Below, in pieces: positions 16,421 through 26,276 of a stretch of 64,000 nucleotides of DNA. This DNA comes from Sphingobacterium endophyticum (GTDB lineage Bacteria > Bacteroidota > Bacteroidia > Sphingobacteriales > Sphingobacteriaceae), in the NCBI RefSeq assembly GCF_009733535.1, contig NZ_SMMI01000004.1:248001-312000 (forward strand), written 5' to 3'. Under the pieces are notes generated by a model. The model made no database searches and was not told the DNA's origin. It saw only the letters and a list, made by a program, of their open reading frames with translations. Position 1 is the stretch's first letter. Every line of letters starts with the position of its first letter. A program made the translations under genes and the position numbers.

Positions 16421-17644
16421 TTATACTAACATTGCTACGGCACGATTTACACCAGCTACCAAAGCATCAATTTCTTCTTTTGTATTGTAAACTGCCAAGC
16501 TAGCTCTTACAGTTCCGGGAATATGGAATTGTTCCATTACGGGTTGTGCACAATGATGACCTGTTCTTACTGCGATTCCCATTTTATCTAATAGTACCCC
16601 AATATCATAAGGGTGGGTACCCTCGACGACGAAGGATATGACGGATGATTTTTCTTTAGCAGTACCAATAATTCGGAGGCCCTTTATTTCTTGGAGTTTT
16701 TCGGTAGCATATTGAAGTAAATCATCTTCGTATTTTTTGATATTATCAAGGCCTAACCTATTGATATAATCAATTGCAGCATTTAATGCGATACCGGCTT
16801 CAATATTAGGGGTTCCAGCTTCAAATTTGAAAGGTAGTTCGTTGTAGGTTGTTTTTTCAAAAGTAACGTCCTTGATCATATCACCACCACCTTGGTAAGG
16901 AGGCATTTTATTGAGCCAATATTCTTTACCATAAAGGACCCCGACTCCTGTAGGTCCGTACATTTTATGTCCTGAGAACACCAGAAAATCGACATCCAAG
17001 GCTTGAACATCAATTTTAATATGTTGTACAGCTTGTGCGGCATCGATTAAAACTGGGATATTCTGTGCGTGTGCTAAATCAATAATTTCTTTGACTGGAT
17101 TAATAGTTCCTAAAGCGTTTGAAACATAATTAACAGCAACTATTTTAGTTTTTGGATTTAAGAATGATTTATAAGTTTCCATATCCAGTTCCCCATGTTC
17201 GGTCATTGGAATCACCTTTAGGATGGCCCCTTTAGCTTCGCAAATCATTTGCCAAGGAACAATATTCGAGTGATGTTCCATAGCAGAAATGATTATTTCA
17301 TCGCCATTTGAAATAAATTCCTGTCCATAACAAGATGCGACCAAATTGATACTGTCAGTAGTACCTTTTGTTATGATGATTTCATAATCATGTTTAGCGT
17401 TTATGAATTCTTGAACTTTTCTACGAGTAATTTCGAAGGCATCGGTGGAGATTTGACTAAGGTAATGAACACCACGGTGCACATTACTATTCATATCCGT
17501 ATAATAGTTTATGATTGCGTCAATTACAGCTTTAGGTTTCTGCGTTGTTGCCCCATTATCTAAATAGACTAAAGGTTTTCCGTTTACCTCACGTTTCAAA
17601 ATTGGGAAATCTTCTCTAATCGTTTTGATGTCTAGTGTATCCAA
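16421..17644 (-). CDS. sufS: Cysteine desulfurase SufS
   Basis: 407 residues. It is a PLP enzyme that releases sulfur from L-cysteine for Fe-S cluster assembly. Visible: PLVYLDNGATTQKPKAVID at the start, the PLP Lys in FSGHKMYGPTGVGVLYG near residue 227, and the persulfide Cys in VRTGHHCAQPVMEQF near residue 365, with the RxGHHCA pattern that marks the SufS (group II) type. sufE lies 9 nt downstream. It is divergent from the acyl-ACP desaturase gene. Confidence 0.96.
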   Translation of the reverse strand: MDTLDIKTIREDFPILKREVNGKPLVYLDNGATTQKPKAVIDAIINYYTDMNSNVHRGVHYLSQISTDAFEITRRKVQEFINAKHDYEIIITKGTTDSINLVASCYGQEFISNGDEIIISAMEHHSNIVPWQMICEAKGAILKVIPMTEHGELDMETYKSFLNPKTKIVAVNYVSNALGTINPVKEIIDLAHAQNIPVLIDAAQAVQHIKIDVQALDVDFLVFSGHKMYGPTGVGVLYGKEYWLNKMPPYQGGGDMIKDVTFEKTTYNELPFKFEAGTPNIEAGIALNAAIDYINRLGLDNIKKYEDDLLQYATEKLQEIKGLRIIGTAKEKSSVISFVVEGTHPYDIGVLLDKMGIAVRTGHHCAQPVMEQFHIPGTVRASLAVYNTKEEIDALVAGVNRAVAMLV

Positions 17645-17780
17645 TTCTAACTAATTTTAAATTCCTACAAAGTTAATATATAATAAAACATTATCGGCAT
17701 TAATCAAGTTATTTAAAAGTAATAATCGGGAAGGCCGATGAAATAAAAAAATATTAAATTTATATTAAGTCGATATTGAC

Positions 17781-17788
17781 TACCTTTG
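17781..17788 (+). promoter_or_regulatory. -7 promoter element before the desaturase gene
   Basis: TACCTTTG matches TAnnTTTG exactly and ends 8 nt before the ATG at 17797. This favours that ATG over an in-frame TTG at 17776, which would lie upstream of the element. No good -33 TTTG is seen, so the leader would be very short. Confidence 0.45.
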
Positions 17789-17796
17789 TTAACACT

Positions 17797-18789
17797 ATGC
17801 AAGAACTACCTTTAAATATCCCAGAAGGCTCAAGGAAAGAGGTTATGACCTACTTGGAACCCTTCATGTTAAATGAAATGTCTGAGTATTTAAAACCAGT
17901 TGAGGATATGTGGCAACCTGCTGATTTCTTACCGGATTCCTCTCGGGCGACATTTTTCGAAGAAGTTCGTGATTTACAGGAAAGTGCAAAAGAATTGCCG
18001 TATGACTTAGTTGCGGTATTAATTGGAGATACAGTAACAGAGGAGGCCTTGCCGACCTATGAGTCTTGGTTAACGATGGTTGATGATGTAGACAAGAATG
18101 AGCAAGGCGGATGGATGAAGTGGGTACGTGCATGGACAGCTGAAGAAAATAGACATGGAGACCTATTGAACAAGTATCTATATTTATCTGGTCGAATTGA
18201 CATGAGACAGTTTGAGATTTCTGTTCAATACTTGATTAAAGATGGATTTGATATTGGCACAGGCGCTGACCCCTATAGGAACTTTATCTACACCTCATTT
18301 CAGGAATTAGCGACAAATGTTTCTCATAGACGAGTTGCAGCACTTTCTAAAAAGAGTGGAGATAAGTTATTGGCGAAGATGTGTGGGGTTATAGCTTCGG
18401 ACGAGGCACGACATGCAAAGGCCTATATGTCCTTTATTTCACAAGCGATGAAAGTAGATCCAAGTGAAGTTATGTTGGCATTTGAGGATATGATGAAGAA
18501 GAAAATTGTTATGCCGGCACATTTTTTAAGAGAATCTGGAGAGCCACAAGGAGGAGCATTTGCTCATTTTTCAGATGCTGCCCAAAGGTTAGGAGTATAT
18601 ACGGCAGTAGATTATGTAGATATTCTTAAGGAGCTACTTGCGGACTGGAAAATAGACCAAGTTACTGGATTGAATGAGCAAGGGGAAAAGGCAAGAGATT
18701 ACTTAATGCGATTACCGGATCGATTATTACGACTTGCAGACAGAATGAAAATTCCCGAGAAAGAATACAATTTTAAATGGATTTATTAA
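17797..18789 (+). CDS. Acyl-ACP (stearoyl-ACP type) desaturase
   Basis: 330 residues from MQELPLNIPEG. Soluble di-iron enzyme that inserts a cis double bond into acyl-ACP using O2 and reduced ferredoxin. Both iron-ligand motifs are present: TAEENRHGDLLNKYL (ExxH) and ASDEARHAKAY (ExxH), ~85 residues apart. The sequence DGFDIGTGADPYRNFIYTSFQELATNVSH precedes the second motif, as in the family. It is a single gene with a terminator. The ferredoxin and reductase at 30.6-31.9 kb could be its electron source, but nothing links them beyond this. Confidence 0.93.
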   Translation: MQELPLNIPEGSRKEVMTYLEPFMLNEMSEYLKPVEDMWQPADFLPDSSRATFFEEVRDLQESAKELPYDLVAVLIGDTVTEEALPTYESWLTMVDDVDKNEQGGWMKWVRAWTAEENRHGDLLNKYLYLSGRIDMRQFEISVQYLIKDGFDIGTGADPYRNFIYTSFQELATNVSHRRVAALSKKSGDKLLAKMCGVIASDEARHAKAYMSFISQAMKVDPSEVMLAFEDMMKKKIVMPAHFLRESGEPQGGAFAHFSDAAQRLGVYTAVDYVDILKELLADWKIDQVTGLNEQGEKARDYLMRLPDRLLRLADRMKIPEKEYNFKWIY

Positions 18790-18808
18790 TCCCATAAAAA
18801 ATATGAAG

Positions 18809-18846
18809 ATCGGCTATCAAACAATTTGATAGCCGATTTTTGTTTT
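18809..18846 (+). terminator. Terminator after the desaturase gene
   Basis: Stem ATCGGCTATCAAA/TTTGATAGCCGAT (18809-18821 with 18825-18837), 3-nt loop, then TTTTGTTTT. Confidence 0.9.
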
Positions 18847-18936
18847 AAGAAGGTCAATATAGTGTAAGTATATGCTAATGGTGTTTCATACCATATGAGA
18901 TAATTCGCTTAATTTTAATTAGTTTAACCTACGACT

Positions 18937-21183
18937 ATGTATTTAAAATCTGCAGCCATATTTTTATATTTCATTAGCCTTGCTATCCTAGTGCAGGGTC
19001 AACCTGGACCCAATCATAATTTAAAATTCGACAAACTTGCAGACCTCTGGGATGAAGCTATTCCATTGGGTAATGGCCAAATTGGGGCTCTAATTTGGAA
19101 GAAAGATAATACATTGAGATATTCTTTGGACCGAGCAGATTTATGGGATGAAAGAAAAGCATTGGATATTGAAAAGCACGATTTCAAATGGGTTGTGGAA
19201 CAAGTTCAAAATAACACTTATAAAAATGCACAAGAATGGGGAGATCGTCCCTATGACGCATTGCCCTATCCGACTAAATTACCTGCTGCAGCAATGACCT
19301 TTGATTTATCAAAATTAGGAAAAGTGATCAGTAATGAGTTGAATTTAGAAGATGCTACTAATACAATTCGATTTGAAAATGGATTATCCATTAAAAATTT
19401 TATTCATGCCGTTAAACCTGTTGGGTACTTTGAAATATCGGGAATTCAAGGAGAGGTTGCTCTACCTAAATTAATACCACATACCTATGCGGAAGGTCAT
19501 TCAGATTCTGGACAGCAATCCGTAGTTGAAGGACAGAAGTTATCAAGGCTTGGCTATAATCAAGGAACTTTAAAAGAAGGGGCAAATTATCAGATCATAC
19601 ATCAACCAACATATGAAGGTAGGTTTTTTGAGGTGCTGTTGGTTTGGAAAAAAATGTCTTCAGACAGGATCATTGGATTATGGACGATCAGTGATAACAA
19701 AACGGCGAGTCTCGATGAGAGTATGTCTAGCATTGAGAATGGAAAATTTGAGGAGGGTCATAAGTCATGGTGGAAAAATTATTGGGCACAATCGAATATA
19801 AGAATTCCAGATTCGATATTGGAGAAGCAGTATTACCTTGAGATGTACAAATTTGGATCAGCCGCGAGAGCAGGCTCTCCAGCGATTACCCTACAGGCAG
19901 TATGGACGGCAGATAATGGCGGATTACCCCCTTGGAAAGGTGATTTTCATAATGATTTAAATACACAATTGAGTTATTGGCCGGGATATTCAGGGAATCG
20001 ATTAGCAGAATCGGCATCCTTTACGGACTGGTTATGGTCAATTCGAGATAAAAACAAAGCATATACCAAGCAATATTTTAATGCAGAAGGATTAAATGTA
20101 CCAGGCGTGTTAACCTTGAATGGAATTCCTATGGGTGGATGGATTCAATATTCGCTATCTCCCACTGTAAGCGCCTGGACTGCCCAGCATTTTTATTGGC
20201 AATGGAGATACAGTATGGATTCTCAATTTCTGAAAGAAAAGGCCTATCCATACATTCATGATGTTGCTTCGTATTTAGAACAAATTACAGAAATGAGGAA
20301 TGGTAGACGTTATCTTCCATTAAGTTCGAGTCCGGAATATAATGATAATAGTATAAATGCATGGTTTAAAGATTGGACGAACTTTGATTTAGCCTTAGTA
20401 CACTATTTATTTGAGGCGGCAGCAGAGGTAAGTAAAGCTATGGGTAAGGTTGAAGAATCGTCGAAATGGCTAAAGATTAGATCTCAATTTCCAGAACTGT
20501 CAAAAGACAATACGGGATTACTTGTGGCAGTTGATCATCCTATGGAGCACTCACACCGTCACATGTCACCATATATGGCCATTTATCCATTAGGTACGAT
20601 GGATATCAACAATCCAGAGGATAAACTTACCATTCAACAATCCTTAAAACATTTGGATGAATTAGGTACAGATTCATGGGTTGGATATTCATTTTCGTGG
20701 ATGGCAAGTCTACATGCACGGGGGAAGAATGGGGATTCAGCATTATTAAATCTTCAAAAATTCGCGAATAATTTTTGTTCGATTAATTCATTTCATTTAA
20801 ATGGGGATCAAAAAGGAGGTCAATATTCAAAATTCACTTATAGACCCTTCACTTTAGAGGGAAATTTTGCTTTTGCACAAGGACTTCATGAGCTAATGCT
20901 TCAAAGTAAAAAGGGTTATGTTGAATTATTTCCAGCACTTCCATCAACTTGGGACAATTTATCATTTGACAATTTAAGAACTGAGGGTGGATTTTTGATA
21001 AGTGCAAAAAGAGAAAGCAAAAAACTGACCTCATTAAAAATTAAAGCCAGTGAAGGCGGGACAATCAATATAAGGTTCGAAAAAGGATTAGTTGGATTGA
21101 ACGGAAAAGCAGTAAAAAAAGAAAATCAGAACTACGTAATCAACCTAAAGAAGGGTGAAGAGATTGTTTTAAGAGAGATCTAA
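18937..21183 (+). CDS. Secreted GH95-like glycosidase (alpha-L-fucosidase/galactosidase fold)
   Basis: 748 residues with a signal peptide (MYLKSAAIFLYFISLAILVQG). The N-terminal beta-domain starts with DLWDEAIPLGNGQIGALIW, the GH95 pattern. The (alpha/alpha)6 barrel contains HNDLNTQLSYWPGYSGNRLAE (compare GH95 DxNxQxxYWP) and SHRHMSPYMAIYPLG (GH95 HRHLSxLYxxyPG). The sequence diverges from typical GH95 fucosidases, so fucose, L-galactose or another alpha-linked sugar could be the substrate. It faces away from the convergent susCD operon on the opposite strand, with which it probably functions. Confidence 0.83.
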   Translation: MYLKSAAIFLYFISLAILVQGQPGPNHNLKFDKLADLWDEAIPLGNGQIGALIWKKDNTLRYSLDRADLWDERKALDIEKHDFKWVVEQVQNNTYKNAQEWGDRPYDALPYPTKLPAAAMTFDLSKLGKVISNELNLEDATNTIRFENGLSIKNFIHAVKPVGYFEISGIQGEVALPKLIPHTYAEGHSDSGQQSVVEGQKLSRLGYNQGTLKEGANYQIIHQPTYEGRFFEVLLVWKKMSSDRIIGLWTISDNKTASLDESMSSIENGKFEEGHKSWWKNYWAQSNIRIPDSILEKQYYLEMYKFGSAARAGSPAITLQAVWTADNGGLPPWKGDFHNDLNTQLSYWPGYSGNRLAESASFTDWLWSIRDKNKAYTKQYFNAEGLNVPGVLTLNGIPMGGWIQYSLSPTVSAWTAQHFYWQWRYSMDSQFLKEKAYPYIHDVASYLEQITEMRNGRRYLPLSSSPEYNDNSINAWFKDWTNFDLALVHYLFEAAAEVSKAMGKVEESSKWLKIRSQFPELSKDNTGLLVAVDHPMEHSHRHMSPYMAIYPLGTMDINNPEDKLTIQQSLKHLDELGTDSWVGYSFSWMASLHARGKNGDSALLNLQKFANNFCSINSFHLNGDQKGGQYSKFTYRPFTLEGNFAFAQGLHELMLQSKKGYVELFPALPSTWDNLSFDNLRTEGGFLISAKRESKKLTSLKIKASEGGTINIRFEKGLVGLNGKAVKKENQNYVINLKKGEEIVLREI

Positions 21184-21203
21184 AACGGTGCATCCTTCAA
21201 GCA

Positions 21204-21237
21204 AAAAGGTGTCAATCTTAAATGATTGGCACCTTTT
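21204..21237. terminator. Bidirectional terminator, GH95-like gene and susD
   Basis: Stem AAAAGGTGTCAATC/GATTGGCACCTTTT (21204-21217 with 21224-21237) with one T-G wobble, 6-nt loop. Confidence 0.82.
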
Positions 21238-21262
21238 CTTGTTAAATCAATTTTCGAGAATT

Positions 21263-22801
21263 TTAGTTACTGTAATCAGGGTTTTGAACTAATTTTCCTT
21301 GACTTTTATCGATTTCCGTTTGAGGGAATGGCCATCTATAGAATTTTGTTTCGAAAGAGTAAGGAATAATTCCATCAGTCACTTTATTAAGGACATCTTC
21401 AGCAATCTTCCATCTTTTTAAGTCATAAAATCTGAGGCCTTCAAATGCGAGTTCAATTCTTCTTTCTTTACGCAGGCGTTCTCGGAATTGATCTTTGGAA
21501 ATTCCAGCTGTATAGTTTGGCATTCCTGCTCTTTTACGGACAGTATTTACATAATTAAGAGCTTTAGAGGTAGGTCCATTTAATTCATTTTCAATTTCAG
21601 CGGCCAAGAGTAGTACATCAGCATAACGTAGCATTACCCAATCTTGCTGGCTTCGTGTAGAATATCCATAAGGCACTAAATCAGGGGTTAGAAATTTCTT
21701 TAATCCAAAACCAGTTGGCCCACCATTGGAAGGTCTATGAATTTTTCCATCAGGCCATTGGACGAATCCTTTAAAAATAGTTTTTGCCAATCTAGGATCT
21801 CTATTTTTAAATGGGTCAGTTTTATCGGTCAATGGAGATACACCATAGGCTAGACCATCAGTATAATCGTATGAATCGACGAGGTTTTGCAAAGGACTAA
21901 CAACCATCCAGTCCCCATACCACATATCCATTCCAGTAGAATTATTTGGTGCTAGAAAATTGATGGAGAACATTATTTCCTTACTATTCTTTTGACTAGC
22001 ATCTTGAAAAGTGCTGACATAGTCTGCGTCTAAAGTATATAAACCTTTCGATATTAAGGCATTAGCTACTTGTTCAGCCTCAGCCAATTTAGCTGCATCA
22101 GCCACAGTTTTAGAAGTAAAAGCGTCATTCATAATAACTCTGAGCTTCAAAGCTTGAGCAGAGGATTTTACGGCATGTCCTTGTTTATCAGCATAAGCAA
22201 CATCAGATAAAACCGCGATAGCTTCATCCAGATCCTTGATTATTTGTGCATAGATGTTTTTAGCATCAGTTTTTTCCTGAAATTGCGTTTCCAGGTCTAG
22301 AGGTTCGGTTACTAGTGGAACAGAACCATAAAACATATAAAGTTGGAAATAATAATATGCACGGATAAATTTTGCTTCAGCTTCATAGTTTTTTCTATCC
22401 TGTTCGGAGATATCAGCAGCATTATATTCACTTAGATTTTTTAAGAAGATATTCACCCTCGCAATACCACGGTATGAGGTTGAGTAAATGGAAGATATAT
22501 ATCCTCCAGTAGTAGAGGAAATATTTCCTTGGGCAATATTACTACTATTATCATAATTGTGTTGACCATATCCATTATCGGTAATATTATCAAAATTTGG
22601 AGCACCATAAGAGTATTGGCTGGCCTGTAGGGTAGAATAAACAGCAGTTAGAGCATATTCGACATCACCTTTGGTTTTCCAGAACGAAGAAGGGGACAGT
22701 TTATCTGTTGGGTTTTTATCTAAATAATCGGAGCAAGAACTCATTGTAAGAGCGAGTGCTGGGATTAATAAATATTTATAATTAAATTTCATTTTTTTCA
22801 A
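21263..22801 (-). CDS. SusD/RagB-family nutrient-binding outer-membrane lipoprotein
   Basis: 512 residues. Lipoprotein signal with LTMSSCSDYLDKNPTD, the Cys at residue 23. SusD features: SFWKTKGDVEYALTAVYSTLQ, tetratricopeptide-like helices (EAKFIRAYYYFQLYMFYGSVPLV), and the C-terminal block RLRKERRIELAFEGLRFYDLKRWK. It caps the SusC channel and binds oligosaccharide at the cell surface. The start codon lies 8 nt after the susC stop codon, so one transcript is expected. Confidence 0.96.
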   Translation of the reverse strand: MKKMKFNYKYLLIPALALTMSSCSDYLDKNPTDKLSPSSFWKTKGDVEYALTAVYSTLQASQYSYGAPNFDNITDNGYGQHNYDNSSNIAQGNISSTTGGYISSIYSTSYRGIARVNIFLKNLSEYNAADISEQDRKNYEAEAKFIRAYYYFQLYMFYGSVPLVTEPLDLETQFQEKTDAKNIYAQIIKDLDEAIAVLSDVAYADKQGHAVKSSAQALKLRVIMNDAFTSKTVADAAKLAEAEQVANALISKGLYTLDADYVSTFQDASQKNSKEIMFSINFLAPNNSTGMDMWYGDWMVVSPLQNLVDSYDYTDGLAYGVSPLTDKTDPFKNRDPRLAKTIFKGFVQWPDGKIHRPSNGGPTGFGLKKFLTPDLVPYGYSTRSQQDWVMLRYADVLLLAAEIENELNGPTSKALNYVNTVRKRAGMPNYTAGISKDQFRERLRKERRIELAFEGLRFYDLKRWKIAEDVLNKVTDGIIPYSFETKFYRWPFPQTEIDKSQGKLVQNPDYSN

Positions 22802-22809
22802 TTTTAGGG

Positions 22810-25800
22810 TTATAAACTTAATTGCAGGCCGAATGAGTATATTTTATTTTGAGGATAGCTCAAGAAATTACCACTTCCTCCACGTTCAGGATCTAAGCCT
22901 GGATAATCGGTAATTGTAAACAGGTTGTCGCCGGAGAAATATGCCCTTACTTTGTTTAATTTGAGTTTACTAGTAACAGATTCAGGGAATGTGTAACCAA
23001 CCACTAAGTTTTTAAATCTCAAGAAACTTGCATCTTTTAGGTAATAAGATGAGTTTCTAGTGATTTTTTCGCCACCGTCCCATCCCCAATAAATTCTAGG
23101 CATTGTTTGAGAAGGATTTGCTTCGGTCCATCTATCTCTCCAATCCACTGTTGGCACAGCGCCTTGAACGAAAGGAATGGTTCCCCAATTATTTACATAC
23201 ACATCTCTTTTATAAACACCTTGGAAGAATGCAGAAATATCAATTCCTTTCCAACTCGCTCCTAAATTGAAAGAATATTCAAATTTTGGGAATGGATTTC
23301 CAATGATTATGCGGTCACTATTATCAATCTTGTTATCATTGTTTTGATCTTTATACTTAATATCACCGGGCAAGGTCTTATCATTGAATTGTTTTGGTGC
23401 GTTGTCAATTTCAGTTTGAGATTGAAAAATACCGTCCATTTCCAACATATAAAAACTATCATAAGGTAATCCTTCACGTTTCATGTAATATCCAGAAATT
23501 TCTTCTGCCCCGAAGGTTACCAATTTGTTTTTAAACTTATCGAACATTACGCCAAAATCATATGCAAGACCTTCCATTGCACCTGATTTGACCGTATTTC
23601 TATAGGCTACATTCAGTTCAATTCCGGAGTTTTCCATAACACCTCGATTGACGTAAGGAGCAGATAGACCGACCAAATCAGTTAGTTGAGATTGTCTTAA
23701 GATGTCAGAAGTCACCTTTCTGTACCAATCAGCAGTAATTGTTAATCCATTAAACAGGGCTAAATCAACGCCTACATCTGTGGATTTCGTAGTTTCCCAT
23801 TTTATATTTTGGTTAGCTAAACTCAATTGAGCTACACCGGGAATCAAGGTTGCGTTATCGTAGGAATAAGCTCCGGTTAGCTCCAATATACTTTGATAAG
23901 GATATAATCCAATATTTTGATTACCAAGGATACCATAAGAGGCTCTTAATTTGAAATCATTCAACCAATTCCAGTTATTTGCTTTTATGAAAGGTTCATC
24001 AGAAATTCTCCAACCTGCCGAAATAGAAGGAAATGCTCCCCAACGGTTATCTGGATTAAGTCTACTAGTACCATCATAACGCACATTCATTTCTAATAAA
24101 TATCTATTTAAATAGTCATATCCTACCCTACCGAACAGCGATTGAATAGCCCATTCTTCCGTATATCCACCAGCAGTTTGCACCGCAGCACTCCCAGCGT
24201 TTAACTCTTGGAGATCATTATTTAGAAACTGTTCTCTATAACCGGTTAAATTTTCAAATTTCGAATTCTCCTGGCTATAACCTAGCTGTAATTTTAAATT
24301 ATGTTTTTCAACGAAACTTGTTTCATACAATAGATAAGAATAAAGGTTTGTATATATTCTTTGTTCAGATCTATTCGTCAACCCTTTATCTCCGACATCG
24401 AGATTGGTCATATATTCACCGGTGTGAAAATTATAAAGAGGCACAACAGGTCTCCAGTCTTTATTTCTATAAAAGTCGCCATTGACAGCAAATTTGCTGT
24501 ACCAAGAAAGACCTTTAAGTAATTTTACATTTGTCCAAGCTTGAAGATTTCCAGAATAATCTCTCAATCTGTTAAACACTCCATTTTCGGCAATTGCTAC
24601 AGGATTTTTATTGTTGCTTTCGAATAGGTAAGCTTTATAGCTATATCTCCCACTTCCATCAGGAAGGTATGGTCCATAGGTTGGTGCTTGAGCGAGAGTT
24701 GATAGGAAAATATCTCCTCCTCCTGACCGAGGACTGTTTTTAACTCCATGTTTAAAAGCAAGATTAGTTCCGAAAGTTATGAAATCATTGATATCAGAAG
24801 TAATATTTGATCTGAAGTTATAACGTTGAAAATCAAACCCTTTCATTGTCCCAGGTTGATCGACATAACCTAAAGAGACGTTATATTTAGTTTTGCCTTC
24901 GCCACCATTAAAGGTTAGGTAGTGGTTTTGAACAAAAGCTGGGTTGAACATAACATCTACCCAATCTGTATTTGGGTATTGATTTCTGTCGGTAGCATTT
25001 TTATAGGCATCGATAATATCTTGAGGATAAAGTCCACTTGGCATATTGGAATTTGTTTTGGCTTCATTCCAAAGCTCCATATATTCTGCAGAATTTGTAA
25101 TAAATTCTGGTATTCTGGTAACATCATGAACATTTAATCCCAGTTGATAGTCTACTTTAGTTTTTCCCGCAATTCCGGATTTTGTAGTCACGATTATTAC
25201 ACCATTTGCGGCTCGGGATCCATAAATAGATGCAGAGGCGGCATCCTTCAATACGGAAACATTTTCAATATCATTTGGGTTGATATCGGAAAGTCTACCT
25301 TCTACCCCATCAATAAGCACCAAAGGATTAGATCCTGCGCCACTGAAAGTACCTTGTCCTCTAACCCGAATGGAAAGGCCTTCTTCGCCAGGTTGTCCTG
25401 AGTTTTGGACTACCCTAACGCCAGGCATTTTACCTTGGAGCATAGATCCTGCATCGGTAACTGGTCTTTTTGTTAACTCATCTCCCCCAACAGTTGCAAC
25501 AGCACCTGTAAGATTTACCTTTTTTTGTTGGCCAAAACCGACAACTACCACTTCATCAATTTCTTCGTCTTTAGATGCTAACTGAATGTTAACAATTCCT
25601 GAGGAACTAACAGTAGATGTTTGAGTTTCAAAACCAACACCAGTAAACTGTAGTTTATCATTGATTTTGGCTTGAATGTTAAATTCACCCTTTGCGTTTG
25701 TAGATGCGACAGCATTGGATTGCAGGTTTCTGACAGTGATGTCAGGAATAGCAACGGCTTCATTATTCGTAACTCTTCCGGTTACTTGAATCTGCTGCTG

Positions 25801-25881
25801 GGCCATGAGGCTTAGGCTGGTCAAAAGACATATGACCAGCGAGAGCAAGGCTAGTTTGCTTAGCTTAATTACTTGAATCAT
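22810..25881 (-). CDS. SusC/RagA-type TonB-dependent outer-membrane transporter
   Basis: 1023 residues. Signal peptide ending LSLMAQ, then a carboxypeptidase-regulatory-like domain (VTGRVTNNEAVAIPDITVRN), the TonB box region EEIDEVVVVGFGQQKK, the plug (ITVRNLQ to SVLKDAASASIYGSRAANGVIIVTTKSG) and a 22-strand barrel ending YSFGLQLSL. It imports glycans bound by the partner SusD using proton-motive force through TonB. No sensor or anti-sigma extension is present at the N-terminus. Control probably comes from the adjacent AraC gene. Confidence 0.97.
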   Translation of the reverse strand: MIQVIKLSKLALLSLVICLLTSLSLMAQQQIQVTGRVTNNEAVAIPDITVRNLQSNAVASTNAKGEFNIQAKINDKLQFTGVGFETQTSTVSSSGIVNIQLASKDEEIDEVVVVGFGQQKKVNLTGAVATVGGDELTKRPVTDAGSMLQGKMPGVRVVQNSGQPGEEGLSIRVRGQGTFSGAGSNPLVLIDGVEGRLSDINPNDIENVSVLKDAASASIYGSRAANGVIIVTTKSGIAGKTKVDYQLGLNVHDVTRIPEFITNSAEYMELWNEAKTNSNMPSGLYPQDIIDAYKNATDRNQYPNTDWVDVMFNPAFVQNHYLTFNGGEGKTKYNVSLGYVDQPGTMKGFDFQRYNFRSNITSDINDFITFGTNLAFKHGVKNSPRSGGGDIFLSTLAQAPTYGPYLPDGSGRYSYKAYLFESNNKNPVAIAENGVFNRLRDYSGNLQAWTNVKLLKGLSWYSKFAVNGDFYRNKDWRPVVPLYNFHTGEYMTNLDVGDKGLTNRSEQRIYTNLYSYLLYETSFVEKHNLKLQLGYSQENSKFENLTGYREQFLNNDLQELNAGSAAVQTAGGYTEEWAIQSLFGRVGYDYLNRYLLEMNVRYDGTSRLNPDNRWGAFPSISAGWRISDEPFIKANNWNWLNDFKLRASYGILGNQNIGLYPYQSILELTGAYSYDNATLIPGVAQLSLANQNIKWETTKSTDVGVDLALFNGLTITADWYRKVTSDILRQSQLTDLVGLSAPYVNRGVMENSGIELNVAYRNTVKSGAMEGLAYDFGVMFDKFKNKLVTFGAEEISGYYMKREGLPYDSFYMLEMDGIFQSQTEIDNAPKQFNDKTLPGDIKYKDQNNDNKIDNSDRIIIGNPFPKFEYSFNLGASWKGIDISAFFQGVYKRDVYVNNWGTIPFVQGAVPTVDWRDRWTEANPSQTMPRIYWGWDGGEKITRNSSYYLKDASFLRFKNLVVGYTFPESVTSKLKLNKVRAYFSGDNLFTITDYPGLDPERGGSGNFLSYPQNKIYSFGLQLSL

Positions 25882-26010
25882 GTTAATATTATTAGGTTTA
25901 TATTACCCTCAAAATACAAGTAATTCAGCCTCTACATTCCCTGTAAATTAACTTCCATTAATCCAATATTAACTTATTTAACATAGAATTGGCAATCAAT
26001 TGCTTATCCC

Positions 26011-26217
26011 TTATAATTCATGTAATTCCAATGGTTTATTAGCGGTTAATTTCACTGTTTTAACCTGATCTTGATATGCAATTTTAATTGTTTTATTTTT
26101 CTGAGCGATTAGTCTAACTTTTATAAGTTTATTATCTTTCCATTCCATGGAAACCTCAACTCCAGCACGAGCCTTTAAACCATATATTTTTCCATCTTTC
26201 CATTCCTTAAAACTTGC
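26011..26217 (-). pseudogene. Remnant of a GH95-type glycosidase C-terminus
   Basis: About 67 codons are open on the minus strand between an in-frame TAA and the final TAA at 26013-26011, with no start codon and no upstream coding sequence. The translation contains EWKDGKIYGLKARAGVEVSMEWKD split over two strands of a beta-sandwich, then LIKVRLIAQKNKTIKIAYQD and KLTANKPLELHEL. The pattern DGKxxGLKARGGxxVxxxWxD is typical of the C-terminal domain of GH95 alpha-fucosidases. It sits just upstream of susC, facing the same way, and is probably the scar of a deleted glycosidase gene of this locus. Confidence 0.65.
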
Positions 26218-26276
26218 TTAAACAAGATTATATCCTTATTTTCAAGCTCTCTTTATCACATGACAGCAATTTATAA

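Noticed and set aside
17776..17796. TTG start extending the desaturase by seven residues
   Set aside because: It lies upstream of a perfect -7 element, so it would not be in the mRNA; the ATG at 17797 fits.
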